A DNA stretch of 64,000 nucleotides from Rhizobium acidisoli (GTDB lineage Bacteria; Pseudomonadota; Alphaproteobacteria; Rhizobiales; Rhizobiaceae). The stretch is from NCBI RefSeq assembly GCF_002531755.2, contig NZ_CP034998.1:2976001-3040000 (forward strand). The letters run 5' to 3'. The position numbers were made by a program, and so were the translations under genes. Positions within the stretch are counted from its first letter, which is position 1. Every line of letters begins with the position of its first letter. Of this stretch, positions 27,916 to 37,571 are shown in pieces. The notes under the pieces were generated by a model. It saw only the letters and a list, made by a program, of their open reading frames with translations, ran no database searches and had not been told where the DNA came from.

Positions 27916-29640
27916 TTGACTAATTTTGAATCGCTTGGTGTCTCCAAGCCGATCGTCGCCACCTTGTTCCAGCTCGGCATCGAAACGCCGACGCCGATCC
28001 AGGAACAGGCCATCCCTCTCCTCCTCGAAGGCCGCGACCTGATCGGCCTTGCCCAGACCGGCACCGGCAAGACCGCCGCCTTCGGCCTGCCGCTCATCGA
28101 AAAATTGCTTGCCGACGAGCGCCGCCCCGACAACCGCACGACGCGGACGCTGATCCTGGCGCCGACCCGCGAACTGGTGAACCAGATCGCCGAGAGCCTG
28201 AAGAAATTCATCCGCAAGTCGCATCTGCGCATCAACGTCGTCGTCGGCGGTGTTTCGATCAACAAGCAGCAGCTTCAGCTCGAAAAGGGCACCGATGTCC
28301 TGGTCGCAACGCCCGGCCGCCTGCTTGACCTCATCAATCGCCGCGCCATCTCGCTGACCACGGTCCGCTATCTCGTGCTTGATGAAGCCGACCAGATGCT
28401 CGACCTCGGCTTCGTCCACGATCTGCGCAAGATTGCCAAGATGGTGCCGAAGAAGCGCCAGACCATGCTTTTCTCGGCCACCATGCCGAAGGCAATCGCC
28501 GATCTCGCCGGCGACTACCTCGTCGATCCGGTCAAGGTCGAAGTCACACCTCCCGGCAAGGCTGCCGACAAGGTCGAGCAATATGTCCATTTCGTCGCCG
28601 GCAAGAACGACAAGACGGAACTGCTGCGCAAGTCGCTGACCGAAAACCCCGATGGCCGCGCCATCGTCTTCCTGCGCACCAAGCATGGTGCGGAGAAGCT
28701 GATGAAGCATCTCGAAAACATCGGCTATTCCGTCGCCTCGATCCATGGCAACAAGAGCCAGGGCCAGCGCGAGCGGGCGCTGAAGGCGTTCCGCGATGGC
28801 AGCATCAAGACGCTGATCGCCACGGACGTTGCCGCCCGCGGCATCGACATCCCGGCCGTCAGCCATGTCTATAATTACGACCTGCCCGAAGTGCCCGACG
28901 CCTATGTCCATCGCATCGGTCGCACGGCGCGCGCCGGCCGCGACGGCATCGCGATCGCCTTCTGCGCCCCCGACGAAGCCAAGCTGCTGCGTGATATCGA
29001 GCGCCTGATGGGCATCGACATCGCAGTCGCAAGCGGCGAAGCACCGGCCAATATCAGCAGCGCCGGCCCGCGCCGCGGCAACGGCAATGGCAACAACCGC
29101 AATCGCGGTGGCGGCCAGGGTCGCGAAGGCCAGGGTCGCGGCGAAGGCCGTGGCGACCAGAACCGCTCGGAGCATCGCGGCAGCCGCCAGGAACGCCGGC
29201 CGCGCCGTGAAGGCGAAGGCAGCGAAAATCGCGCCAGCGGCAGCGAAGTGCGTGCCGGTGGCGAGGAGCGCCGGGAGCGCCGTCCGCGTCCCGAACGCAC
29301 GAGCCGCAACGAGGATTTCCGCGGCCAGCGCCGCGGCGAAGCCACCCCCAATCTCGGCCCCGACAACGATCTGGTCTCGACCTCGGATTTCCGTCCCTCG
29401 GCAAAGCCGCAGCGTCCTGCCCATGGCGGCCCCAATAGCCATCATGCCAATGGCGAGCCGAGCGGTCATCACCGCGGCAATAACCGCCACGCCCACGGCC
29501 GCCCGGCCCGCAAGCACGGCGAAGACCGCGGCCCGCAGCAGGCCCAGGGCGGCGAACCGCGCCGCGAGGGCAATGGCGGCAACCGCCGCGGCGGCTCCGG
29601 CTCCCGCAATGGCGGCGGCCAGCGCCGCGAACGCGCCTGA
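27916..29640 (+). CDS. rhlE: DEAD-box RNA helicase
   Basis: A 574-residue ATP-dependent RNA helicase. Motifs in order: Q motif (PTPIQEQAIP), Walker A AQTGTGKT at residues 46-53, PTRELVNQ, TPGRLLDL, DEAD in LVLDEADQMLDLGF, SAT in LFSATMP, and the C-terminal helicase set IHGNKSQGQRERAL, ATDVAARGIDIP and HRIGRTARAGR. Beyond about residue 385 there is a long Arg/Gly/Asn-rich low-complexity tail typical of RhlE-type proteins that binds RNA. A TTG at 27916 (MTNFESLGVSKP) preceded by AAAGG is preferred because homologs start there; ATG 27853 would add 21 residues without similarity. Followed by a strong terminator. Confidence 0.9.
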   Translation: MTNFESLGVSKPIVATLFQLGIETPTPIQEQAIPLLLEGRDLIGLAQTGTGKTAAFGLPLIEKLLADERRPDNRTTRTLILAPTRELVNQIAESLKKFIRKSHLRINVVVGGVSINKQQLQLEKGTDVLVATPGRLLDLINRRAISLTTVRYLVLDEADQMLDLGFVHDLRKIAKMVPKKRQTMLFSATMPKAIADLAGDYLVDPVKVEVTPPGKAADKVEQYVHFVAGKNDKTELLRKSLTENPDGRAIVFLRTKHGAEKLMKHLENIGYSVASIHGNKSQGQRERALKAFRDGSIKTLIATDVAARGIDIPAVSHVYNYDLPEVPDAYVHRIGRTARAGRDGIAIAFCAPDEAKLLRDIERLMGIDIAVASGEAPANISSAGPRRGNGNGNNRNRGGGQGREGQGRGEGRGDQNRSEHRGSRQERRPRREGEGSENRASGSEVRAGGEERRERRPRPERTSRNEDFRGQRRGEATPNLGPDNDLVSTSDFRPSAKPQRPAHGGPNSHHANGEPSGHHRGNNRHAHGRPARKHGEDRGPQQAQGGEPRREGNGGNRRGGSGSRNGGGQRRERA

Positions 29641-29693
29641 GCATCGATTGATTTAAAGGAAAGGCCGAATATCTCCGGTCTTATACGTTGGGA

Positions 29694-29726
29694 GGCCGGA
29701 GCATCTGACAGGTGCTCCGGCCTTTT
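29694..29726 (+). terminator. Rho-independent terminator after rhlE
   Basis: A 10-base perfect stem, GGCCGGAGCA with TGCTCCGGCC, encloses a 9-base loop and is followed by TTTTCTCTTT. It lies 54 bases past the rhlE stop. Confidence 0.85.
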
Positions 29727-29840
29727 CTCTTTGTGGTGGCAATCACAACGGCGGTCCTGGGCCCCAGCCGGTCCTTCGCTCGCACATCGAGGCAGGCACA
29801 TCCGCTTGAATGCCGGACGCTTGAGACCTAAATTGGCTAA

Positions 29841-30830
29841 ATGCTTGACCATCCGTCCCGGCCGTTGTCGCCGTCAACTATCCCAATGGATGCCCTGAGC
29901 GAAGTCCTGCAAGACTTTCGCTTGAGCGGGGTCAACTATGGCCGCTGCGAGCTCAGGCATCCATGGAGCATCGCCTTTCCGCAACAACAGCTGCTTCGTT
30001 TCCACTTCGTCAGCCAAGGTCCGTGCTGGATCCATACCGAAGTCGAAGGATGGCAGGAGTTGAATGATGGCGATCTGGTTCTGCTGCCTCAAGGCATCGC
30101 ACATCGGTTGGCCAGCGCGCCGGATGTTGAAGGAGATTCACTTAAAGGCTGTCAGATAACAAGAGTGGGAAGCAATGTCTGCGATGTCGTGCGGGAGGGA
30201 ATGGGGGCGAATAGCACCCTCTTCTGCGGCTCCATGGCTTTGGGCGCGCATGCGCTTCACCCCTTGATCGCTCTGATGCCGCCAATCATCAAGGGCTGCG
30301 ATGTGGCCGGCAATGACCCGATCGTTGGCCCCCTTCTGGCCGCCATGTCGGCGGAAGCGACACAGCCCCAAATGGGAAGCGCGACCGTGCTATCGCGAAT
30401 GGCGGACTTGCTCGCGGCGCGGCTTATCCGCTGCTGGGTCAATTGCAGCGGAGCTTCGACCACCGGCTGGCTCGCCGCCATCCGGGATCCTCATATCGGT
30501 CGTGTATTGGCGGCCATGCACCGGGACCCCGGCCATAACTGGACCCTCGAAAGCCTCGCTGGTGTGGCTGGCCAGTCGCGCTCGATCTTCGCCGAGCGCT
30601 TCAGCGCTATCTTGGGTGAAGGCGCGGCACATTACCTCGTCCGTCTGCGTATGCAGCTTGCCCGCGATTTGTTGGGTCAAAGCGGCATGTCGATCGCGGA
30701 AGTTGCTTCCCGGCTGGGCTATGAGTCCGAGGCGTCTTTCGCGCGCGCCTTCAAACGCGTCACCAACGTTTCACCGGGGATTGTGCGCCGCACAAGTTCC
30801 GGACGAATGGATATAGATTTCGGATTTTAA
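29841..30830 (+). CDS. AraC-family regulator with cupin sensor
   Basis: A 329-residue regulator. The N-terminal cupin-type sensing domain (residues 30-190) contains LLRFHFVSQGPCWIHTE and DGDLVLLPQGIAHRL; the C-terminal ~100 residues carry two helix-turn-helix units, LESLAGVAGQSRSIFAERF and MSIAEVASRLGYESEASFAR followed by AFKRVTNVSPG. The start at 29841 is used, but the ATG at 29886 (MDALSEVLQDFRLSG) matches the usual family start and may be the true one. It lies 58 bases before an MFS exporter gene in the same direction, which it probably regulates. Confidence 0.85.
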   Translation: MLDHPSRPLSPSTIPMDALSEVLQDFRLSGVNYGRCELRHPWSIAFPQQQLLRFHFVSQGPCWIHTEVEGWQELNDGDLVLLPQGIAHRLASAPDVEGDSLKGCQITRVGSNVCDVVREGMGANSTLFCGSMALGAHALHPLIALMPPIIKGCDVAGNDPIVGPLLAAMSAEATQPQMGSATVLSRMADLLAARLIRCWVNCSGASTTGWLAAIRDPHIGRVLAAMHRDPGHNWTLESLAGVAGQSRSIFAERFSAILGEGAAHYLVRLRMQLARDLLGQSGMSIAEVASRLGYESEASFARAFKRVTNVSPGIVRRTSSGRMDIDFGF

Positions 30831-30888
30831 GACACATATCATCCTGAAAACTTCGTCTATCAAATCTCCGAACATAGGAGATATTTCA

Positions 30889-32097
30889 ATGACGGACTCA
30901 ACATCACAGTTCGACGGGGTCGCAATTGGCCTGGAGACGGATGAACCATCCGCGTGGAACACGGCGACCTGGTTTGCCGTTGTTTCGATGGCAGCCACCA
31001 GCTTTGCGCTGGTGTCCGCTGAGTTCCTGCCGGCGGGCCTGTTGACGCCGATGGCGCGCGATCTCGGCATTTCCGAGGGAACGGCCGGACAAGTCGTCAC
31101 CGCCACCGCTTCTGTCGGCGCCGTGGCGGCCTTGTTGAGCAACGTCCTCATCGGCCGACTGAACCGCAAAACCGTGCTGGTCAGCCTCAGTGCACTGGCG
31201 ATCGGCTCCAATATTCTGGCATCAGTGGCGACTGATTTTTGGCTGTTGTTGCTGGGTCGGGCCGGGTTGGGCATCGCGCTTAGTGGCTTTTGGGCGCTTT
31301 CAGTAGCCGTCGTGGCGAGGCTGGTCGGCGCCAATGCGACAGGTCGTGGCATGGCTATCGTCACGCTCGGCGTTTCGCTCGCCACGATAGCTGCACCATC
31401 AATGGGTGCTTTGATCAGCGATTGGCTGGGATGGCGCAGCGCCATGGCGATGACAGCCGGGCTTGCCGCGCTTGCCATGCTGCTGCAACTGCTCAGCTTG
31501 CCGACGCTCCCTGCAAGCACAAGCAACAGTATCGCTGATGTTTTCCGGCTGACACGACGGGGCGGTATTCAACTGGGAATGCTTGCCATCCTTTTGTTGA
31601 TGACCGGGCATTTTGCCGGGTCGGTTTATGTGCGTCCTTTCCTCGAACAGGTAACACTGCTTGATACCCGATCAATCGCCCTGGCACTGCTCGGATTTGG
31701 CATCGCCTCGGTGATCGGCAATGTTGCCGGTGGCCGAATGGCCGATGCCAGTATCCGGCTAGCACTCGCTGTCACCGCCGCGCTGATGACGGCTGCAGCA
31801 CTCGCTCTGGTGCTTTGGGGCGCCCATACCGGCATTGCGTTCGCCCTCGTCGCACTTTGGGGCTTTGCCTTCGGAATGGCGCCGGTCGTGCTGCCGACCA
31901 ATCTTTCCCGCGCAGCCCCCGACGCTCTGGAGGCGGCGGGTAGCCTGATGGTCGTCTCTTTTCAGGTGGCCATCAGTATCGGCGCGGTTTTTGGCGGCTA
32001 TATCGTCGACCACTACGGCGCCGTGGGACCATTGACTGTGACGGTGCTCCTGGCTGCGTCGACGATTGCCTTGGCGTTGCTGCAGCCCCGCAGCTGA
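30889..32097 (+). CDS. MFS transporter, DHA1/AraJ-like efflux family
   Basis: A 402-residue major facilitator protein with twelve predicted membrane helices starting about residue 28. It shows the early block FALVSAEFLPAGLLTPMARD and IGRLNRKTVLVSLSALAIG, the loop 2-3 signature region, and WRSAMAMTAGLAALAMLLQL after helix 6, which are typical of DHA1-type drug or sugar efflux permeases. An AGGAGA lies seven bases before the ATG. The upstream AraC-type gene suggests inducible export; the substrate is unknown. Confidence 0.85.
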   Translation: MTDSTSQFDGVAIGLETDEPSAWNTATWFAVVSMAATSFALVSAEFLPAGLLTPMARDLGISEGTAGQVVTATASVGAVAALLSNVLIGRLNRKTVLVSLSALAIGSNILASVATDFWLLLLGRAGLGIALSGFWALSVAVVARLVGANATGRGMAIVTLGVSLATIAAPSMGALISDWLGWRSAMAMTAGLAALAMLLQLLSLPTLPASTSNSIADVFRLTRRGGIQLGMLAILLLMTGHFAGSVYVRPFLEQVTLLDTRSIALALLGFGIASVIGNVAGGRMADASIRLALAVTAALMTAAALALVLWGAHTGIAFALVALWGFAFGMAPVVLPTNLSRAAPDALEAAGSLMVVSFQVAISIGAVFGGYIVDHYGAVGPLTVTVLLAASTIALALLQPRS

Positions 32098-32332
32098 TCG
32101 TTGCTTTCTGCCTGCGGATCACGCACAGTCGAACTGAAGATGCTCTGGATAACAGGTCACCGGCAATCGCCGGCGACCTCCAATGCGTTCCGTCCGAGGT
32201 TCGGTGACTAGCGGCAAGAGTGGAATGTCGTCGGGAAAGAAAACTTTCTTAGCGGCACCGGTAGCCGTCGCCGATTGCGTCTACGAAGGGACGCTCCTCG
32301 TCCGGGCGGCCGGCCTTGGCGCGGCCGGCGGC

Positions 32333-33232
32333 CTATACGCTCGCGGGCACCTGCTGAACGACTCTGCGGTTTGTCATGTAGACACCCGTTACCACGATCG
32401 CCGTGCCCAAAATCAACGGCAGGGTTAGCGGCTCCCCAAAGGCGATGAAGGCCTCGAGCGCGACGGCCGGCGGCATCAGATAGATCAGCGAGGCCGCGCG
32501 GGAGACCTGCCCCCGGCGGATCAGATAAAGCAGCAGCCCGACGCCGCCCATCGACAGGCCGAAGACCGACCAGACGAGCGCGGCATAGGCCTGCGCGGTG
32601 CCGTCGAAATGCTGGTGCTCCAAGATCAGCGAAAGCGGCAGGGTCAGCATCAGCGCTCCGACATATTGCAGCGTCGCGATGGACCTGAGGTCGCCGGATT
32701 GCAGGTGTTTTTTCTGATAGAGCGTGCCGTAGGTGACCGATCCCATGGCGATGAGGTTGATCGCCAGCGGCAGGGCGGCATGCGTAAGATCAGCTGTCGC
32801 CGAATCGAGGAGCTTCGGCGAAATGGCGATGGCAATGCCGATGAAGCCGAAGGCAAGGCCGAGCTTCTGCGTCTGCTGCAACCGCTCGCCGACCAGAAAG
32901 GGAGCCGCCATCGCCGTCAACAGCGGCTGCAGCGCCGCGATGATCCCCGATATGCCGGCCGGCACGCCGTTGGCGATCGCCCACCACAGGCCGGCGAGAT
33001 AAAACCCATGCAGGAAAAAACCGGAATAGACGGCGCGCAGCGCCGTCGCCCGGCTTTTCGGCCATTGCGCTTTGGTCACCAGGCAAAAGGCGAGGAATGC
33101 CAAGGCCGACAGCCCGTAGCGTATCGAAAGAAAGGTGAAGGGCTCGGAATGCAGCGAAGCATATTTCGCCACCACCCAGCCCGTGGACCAGAGCAGAACG
33201 AAAACAGCGGGGGCGAAGCGGTCGAGGGACAT
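32333..33232 (-). CDS. EamA/DMT-family transporter
   Basis: A 299-residue drug/metabolite transporter with ten hydrophobic helices in two EamA repeats. The first repeat opens FAPAVFVLLWSTGWVVAKYA; the second includes LIAMGSVTYGTLYQKKHL. The protein ends VVQQVPASV. ATG 33232 (MSLDRFAPAVF) is the family-like start; the frame stays open to 33601 through a repeat-containing region that is not coding. Substrate unknown, probably an amino acid or other small metabolite export. Confidence 0.85.
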   Translation of the reverse strand: MSLDRFAPAVFVLLWSTGWVVAKYASLHSEPFTFLSIRYGLSALAFLAFCLVTKAQWPKSRATALRAVYSGFFLHGFYLAGLWWAIANGVPAGISGIIAALQPLLTAMAAPFLVGERLQQTQKLGLAFGFIGIAIAISPKLLDSATADLTHAALPLAINLIAMGSVTYGTLYQKKHLQSGDLRSIATLQYVGALMLTLPLSLILEHQHFDGTAQAYAALVWSVFGLSMGGVGLLLYLIRRGQVSRAASLIYLMPPAVALEAFIAFGEPLTLPLILGTAIVVTGVYMTNRRVVQQVPASV

Positions 33233-33977
33233 GAAGCTGCTCGGAAATAAGGTTCGCCGCGCTGATAACCGCACCGGGCGGTCACAGTCAAAGGCGAAGC
33301 GTTGATGCTTATTTGAAATTTCGCTGATGGTGAAAACGACAGGGCTGGCCGACGATACTCTAATTTGATGGATGAGCCTATCGACAGCTTCACACCATAC
33401 CGCCGCAGCAAAGAATCGCAGACGCTCCTCCCATCCACCGTCATTCCTGTGCTCGTCACAGGAATCCAGCCACCGCGCGTCCGCGCGGTGAATGACTCTC
33501 CTACTTGATGAAGCATCTGAAACGCTGCGTGCTTCCGAGGGAGTTTGGCTGGAAAGCCAACCCCACCCTCCGTCATCCTCGGCCTTGAGCCGAGGATCCA
33601 TCCCACGACGCCTGCGGATGCAGTGTGGATGCTCGGCTCAAGGCCGAGCATGACGGAGGCAGGGTGGGCACAAAGAGCTATTCACAGCCGGTTCTGGAAT
33701 GCCATCCACCAACGGAACCAAACAATGCCGGCACCTCGGCCAAACTAACTTGATGAGGGAGCAAGCGGGAAGGCTGTACGCAACATACCCGCCGAACGAA
33801 AAACAATCAGCTGCTCATATTTTCAGCAGTCTCTGGCGAACGACAATCGCCACCTCGCTTCCGCCGCCCAATTCCCCCTGTTTCCCGCAACGCAAAATCT
33901 TTTCCTCGAACTGCGCATGGTTCTTGCATTGCAATTTGCGTTGTATTCAAATGAACAAAAAAGGGGAGCACGCACCT
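33233..33977. other. Long intergenic region with a palindromic repeat
   Basis: About 745 bases between the divergent EamA transporter and ATP-grasp genes. Apart from the repeat at 33561-33669, I find only AT-rich DNA close to the ATP-grasp gene (33790-33960) that probably includes its promoter. Open frames here lack any recognisable protein similarity. Confidence 0.45.
33561..33669. repeat. RIME-like double-hairpin intergenic repeat
   Basis: Two hairpins, CCTCGGC-CTTGA-GCCGAGG (33577-33595) and GCTCGGC-TCAAG-GCCGAGC (33631-33649), are enclosed by outer inverted ends CCACCCTCCGTCAT and ATGACGGAGG...GGGTGG. The same design recurs at 59.3-60.2 kb. It matches the style of the mosaic intergenic palindromes of Rhizobium genomes. 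Confidence 0.7.
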
Positions 33978-35387
33978 TTGGCATTTGATGAAATGATTAC
34001 CGGGGACGAAAGTCCTCGCCCGCCTTATGAAAAATATTTTGAGTGGTACAACAGCCAAGACCGGTCGCATCTGATTGCCAAATCCCGCGATGCGGAAAAC
34101 ATCTTCCGGAAGACCGGCATCACCTTCGCGGTTTACGGCCATGCCGATAGTTCCGAAAAGCTCATCCCCTTCGACATCATTCCCCGCATCATCTCCGCCC
34201 GCGAATGGCGCAAGCTCGCCCAGGGCATCGAGCAGCGGGTGATCGCACTCAACGCCTTTCTCGACGATATCTACCACAAGCAGGAGATCATCCGCGCCGG
34301 CCGCGTCCCGCGCGAGCTGATCGAGAACAACGTCACCTTCATCCCCGAGATGATCGGCTTCCGCCCGCCCGGCGGCGTCTACACCCATATCGTCGGCACC
34401 GACATCGTGCGCACCGGCGAGGATCAGTTCTACGTGCTGGAGGATAATGCCCGCACACCTTCCGGTGTCAGCTACATGCTGGAAAACCGGGAAACCATGA
34501 TGCAGATGTTCCCGGAACTCTTCCATGAGAACAAGGTGCAGCGCGTCGAAGACTATCCCTACCTTTTGCGCCAGAGCCTTGCTTCGCTCGCCCCTCCCGG
34601 CTGCAGCGGCAAGCCGCGCGTCGCGGTGCTGACCCCCGGCATCTACAATTCGGCCTATTACGAGCATTCCTTCCTCGCCGACATGATGGGCGTCGAACTG
34701 GTCGAGGGCTCGGATCTGCGTGTCATCGACGGCAAGGTGAAGATGCGCACGACCCGCGGTTACGAGGCGATCGACGTGCTCTACCGCCGCGTCGACGACG
34801 ATTTCCTCGATCCGCTGACCTTCCGGGCCGATTCCGCCCTTGGTATTCCCGGCATCATGGATGTCTACCGCTCCGGCAATATTACCATTGCCAACGCACC
34901 GGGCACCGGCATCTGCGACGACAAGGCAATCTACTCCTATATGCCGGAGATCGTCGAATTCTACACCGGCAGCAAGGCGCTGCTCGAAAACGTGCCGACC
35001 TGGCGCTGTTCGGAAGCATCAAGCCTCAAATACGTGCTGGAGCACCTCGAGGAATTGGTCGTCAAGGAAGTACACGGCTCCGGCGGCTACGGCATGCTTG
35101 TGGGACCGACGGCATCGAAAAAGGAGCGCGCCGATTTTGCCGAGAAGCTGAAGGCCAAGCCGAACAATTATATCGCCCAGCCAACACTGTCGCTCTCCAC
35201 CGTGCCGATCCTCGTCAACAAGGGCATCGCGCCGCGCCATGTCGACCTGCGTCCCTATGTGCTCGTCTCCGACAAGGTTCAGATCATTCCGGGCGGGCTC
35301 ACCCGCGTGGCGTTGAAGCAGGGCTCGCTGGTGGTCAATTCCAGCCAGGGCGGCGGCACCAAAGACACCTGGGTATTGGAGGACTGA
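33978..35387 (+). CDS. Circularly permuted ATP-grasp protein (DUF404/DUF407)
   Basis: A 469-residue ATP-grasp-type ligase of the circularly permuted family. Hallmarks are YHKQEIIRAGRVPRELIENN, GVYTHIVGTDIVRTGEDQFY, VLEDNARTPSGVSYMLENRE, VLTPGIYNSAYYEH, NAPGTGICDDKAIYSYMPEI and VKEVHGSGGYGMLVGPTAS. Family members are predicted to form peptide-like amide bonds. The TTG at 33978 is preferred (GGGGAG nine bases upstream; homologs begin at AFDEMITGDES); ATG 33951 is in frame and possible. It overlaps the next gene by one base (TGATG) and opens the conserved ATP-grasp/alpha-E/transglutaminase operon. Confidence 0.88.
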   Translation: MAFDEMITGDESPRPPYEKYFEWYNSQDRSHLIAKSRDAENIFRKTGITFAVYGHADSSEKLIPFDIIPRIISAREWRKLAQGIEQRVIALNAFLDDIYHKQEIIRAGRVPRELIENNVTFIPEMIGFRPPGGVYTHIVGTDIVRTGEDQFYVLEDNARTPSGVSYMLENRETMMQMFPELFHENKVQRVEDYPYLLRQSLASLAPPGCSGKPRVAVLTPGIYNSAYYEHSFLADMMGVELVEGSDLRVIDGKVKMRTTRGYEAIDVLYRRVDDDFLDPLTFRADSALGIPGIMDVYRSGNITIANAPGTGICDDKAIYSYMPEIVEFYTGSKALLENVPTWRCSEASSLKYVLEHLEELVVKEVHGSGGYGMLVGPTASKKERADFAEKLKAKPNNYIAQPTLSLSTVPILVNKGIAPRHVDLRPYVLVSDKVQIIPGGLTRVALKQGSLVVNSSQGGGTKDTWVLED

Positions 35388-36328
35388 TGCTCGGAAGAAC
35401 CGCAAACGGCCTCTACTGGATGTTCCGTTACATCGAGCGCGCCGAAAATATTGCCCGCCTGGTCGATGCCGGGCTGCGCATGTCGCTGACCCGCAGCAGC
35501 GCCGGCGACGACAACTGGGATGGCGTACTGCAAAGTGCCGGCGTTCGCGAAGCCTATGACGAGGGCCACACGAAGCTGACCAATGCCGATGCAATCGACT
35601 ATCTGCTGCGCGATCGGGCCAACCCGTCGAGCGTGATGTCCTGCATCGAGTCCGGCCGCAACAATGCCCGCATGGTGCGCACCGCGCTGACGCGAGAGAC
35701 TTGGGAAGCGACCAACGAATGCTGGATCGACCTGAAGTCGCTGCTCGAAAAGCGCGTCAAGCCGGCCGAAATGCCTGAAGTGATCGACGCCATCAAGCGC
35801 CGTGCCGGTCTCATCCGCGGTGCCTTCCATGGCTCGACGCTGCGCAACGAACTCTATAATTTCGCCCGCATCGGCACCTTCATCGAGCGGGCCGACAATA
35901 CCAGCCGTATTCTCGACGTAAAATATTACGTGCTGCTGCCCTCGGTCTCGGCGGTCGGCTCTTCGCTCGACAATGTGCAATGGGAATCGATCCTGCGCTC
36001 GGTCTCCGCCCACCGCGCCTATAGCTGGGCCTATGACGGCGAATATCGCGCCATGAACATCGCCGACTTCCTGACGCTGAACGTCCAGATGCCGCGTTCG
36101 CTCGCCTATTGTTACGAGAAGATCGTCAGCAATCTCGGCTATCTCGCCCAGGATTACGAGGAGCGGCTGCCTGCCCACGATACCGCCGATGCGATCCGCA
36201 CCACGCTGCAGACGCGGGCGATCCGCGATATCATGGATCAGGGCCTGCATGAGTTCCTGGAGGATTTCGTCTCGCGCAACAACCAGCTCGGCGCCGAGAT
36301 TTCCAACGGCTACCGGTTCTACGTTTAA
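35387..36328 (+). CDS. Alpha-E domain protein (DUF403)
   Basis: A 313-residue all-helical protein of the alpha-E family. It opens with MLGRTANGLYWMFRYIERAE, the family's signature N-terminus, and contains SCIESGRNNARMVRTALTRE and the repeated-like TFIERADNTSRILDVKYYVL. Its partner genes are an ATP-grasp ligase immediately upstream and a transglutaminase-like protease downstream. The domain is thought to assist the ligase reaction, but no biochemical role is proven. Start is fixed by the one-base overlap with the upstream stop. Confidence 0.88.
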   Translation: MLGRTANGLYWMFRYIERAENIARLVDAGLRMSLTRSSAGDDNWDGVLQSAGVREAYDEGHTKLTNADAIDYLLRDRANPSSVMSCIESGRNNARMVRTALTRETWEATNECWIDLKSLLEKRVKPAEMPEVIDAIKRRAGLIRGAFHGSTLRNELYNFARIGTFIERADNTSRILDVKYYVLLPSVSAVGSSLDNVQWESILRSVSAHRAYSWAYDGEYRAMNIADFLTLNVQMPRSLAYCYEKIVSNLGYLAQDYEERLPAHDTADAIRTTLQTRAIRDIMDQGLHEFLEDFVSRNNQLGAEISNGYRFYV

Positions 36329-36340
36329 GCGGATCAGAAC

Positions 36341-37165
36341 ATGAGACTGAAAATCAGCCACCTCACCGAATATCGCTACGACGAACCGGCGCAGTTCTCG
36401 CTCCAGCGCCTCAGGCTGACGCCTCCGACAACGGCCGCGCAGAAGGTGCTCGGCTGGTCGCTGAACGTCGAGGGCGCCAAGCCCGAGGTGGAGTATGACG
36501 ACCAGTACGGCAATCACGTGAACCTGGTCTCGCTGGAAGGCGCACAGCACCTGACGCGCATCTTCGCCGAAGGCGAGGTCGAAACGGCGGATAATAACGG
36601 CGTCACCGGGCCGCATACCGGCTTCTGCCCGCTTTGGCTCTTCCTGCGCGAAACGCCGCTGACCAAGGGCGGCAAGCTGGTCAAGGAGTTAATCAAGGGC
36701 GTCACTGGCGATAACGAGCTTGCCCGCATGCATGCGCTGATGGCGGCAATCCATGAGACGGTCGACTATAAGCCCGGCACCAGCAACACCACAACGACGG
36801 CCGAACAGGCGCTGGAAAAGAAGAGCGGCGTTTGCCAGGACCATGCCCACATCTTCATTGCCGCCGCCCGCGCCCTGCAGGTGCCGGCGCGTTATGTCTC
36901 GGGTTATCTGATGATGGAAGAAAAGGTCGAACAGGCGGCGACCCATGCCTGGGCCGAAGCCCATATTCCAGGCCTCGGCTGGGTCGGTTTCGATCCCGCC
37001 AACGAAATCTGCCCGGATGCACGTTATGTCCGCGTCGCCTCCGGCCTCTGCTACCGCGACGCCGCGCCGATTTCCGGCATGCGCATCGGCACGCCGGGTG
37101 AAACGCTGTCGGTGACCGTGAAAGTCGAGGACGGCGGCCAGATGCAAAGCCAGAGCCAGAGCTGA
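36341..37165 (+). CDS. Transglutaminase-like cysteine protease family protein
   Basis: A 274-residue protein with an N-terminal beta region (KISHLTEYRYDEPAQFSLQR; bacterial transglutaminase N domain) and a transglutaminase core. The catalytic triad regions are KSGVCQDHAHIFIAAARALQ (Cys), THAWAEAHIPGLGWVGFDPA (His and Asp). These proteins probably cleave or transfer amide bonds made by the partner ATP-grasp enzyme. It begins 12 bases after the alpha-E gene. The last residues are a Gln/Ser tail (QMQSQSQS). Confidence 0.88.
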   Translation: MRLKISHLTEYRYDEPAQFSLQRLRLTPPTTAAQKVLGWSLNVEGAKPEVEYDDQYGNHVNLVSLEGAQHLTRIFAEGEVETADNNGVTGPHTGFCPLWLFLRETPLTKGGKLVKELIKGVTGDNELARMHALMAAIHETVDYKPGTSNTTTTAEQALEKKSGVCQDHAHIFIAAARALQVPARYVSGYLMMEEKVEQAATHAWAEAHIPGLGWVGFDPANEICPDARYVRVASGLCYRDAAPISGMRIGTPGETLSVTVKVEDGGQMQSQSQS

Positions 37166-37571
37166 GCGGCATCAGCCGCTCGACAGAGGGAGATCCAAAT
37201 CTGGGGGCTCCCTTGCATGCGCACACTGGATTTCGACGGTCTTCCAGGGCTGATATGGCCGCGCCGTTTCACCAGCGCGTCACCCCGCCAGTCGATGCGG
37301 AATTCGGACGGCCCATCGAGGCCCGATATCCGCCACGCTAACACCTGTCCTGTATCGCGCACGGACATGGCTCAACGAGAAGCATCCCGGTTCTCATCGA
37401 AAGCACACAGCCAACTTTGATCCGTCGCAATGACCGGGCCGCATGGCCATGGTTGGATTTCAGAAACAAGCAGAGCGGACTGCACCGTCGTCGTGGCATA
37501 TTGGGCAGAAGTTCCCGCCAAGGCGGGCTGGCCGACAATGTCTGGATCTTCGGATGATGACTTCATTGGTG
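37166..37571. other. Intergenic region
   Basis: About 400 bases without a confident gene. A minus-strand open frame (37051-37368, beginning MSVRDTGQVLAWRISG) could encode a small protein, but it runs into the transglutaminase gene and has no family I recognise. I see no repeat or RNA gene. Confidence 0.35.

Noticed and set aside
27829..29517. Long minus-strand open frame of 562 codons opposite rhlE
   Set aside because: It is the antisense shadow of a strongly coding high-GC gene; its translation is Ala/Arg/Gly low complexity with no motif.
32183..32428. 81-codon plus-strand frame after the MFS gene
   Set aside because: No ribosome site or similarity, and it overlaps the end of the EamA transporter gene on the other strand.
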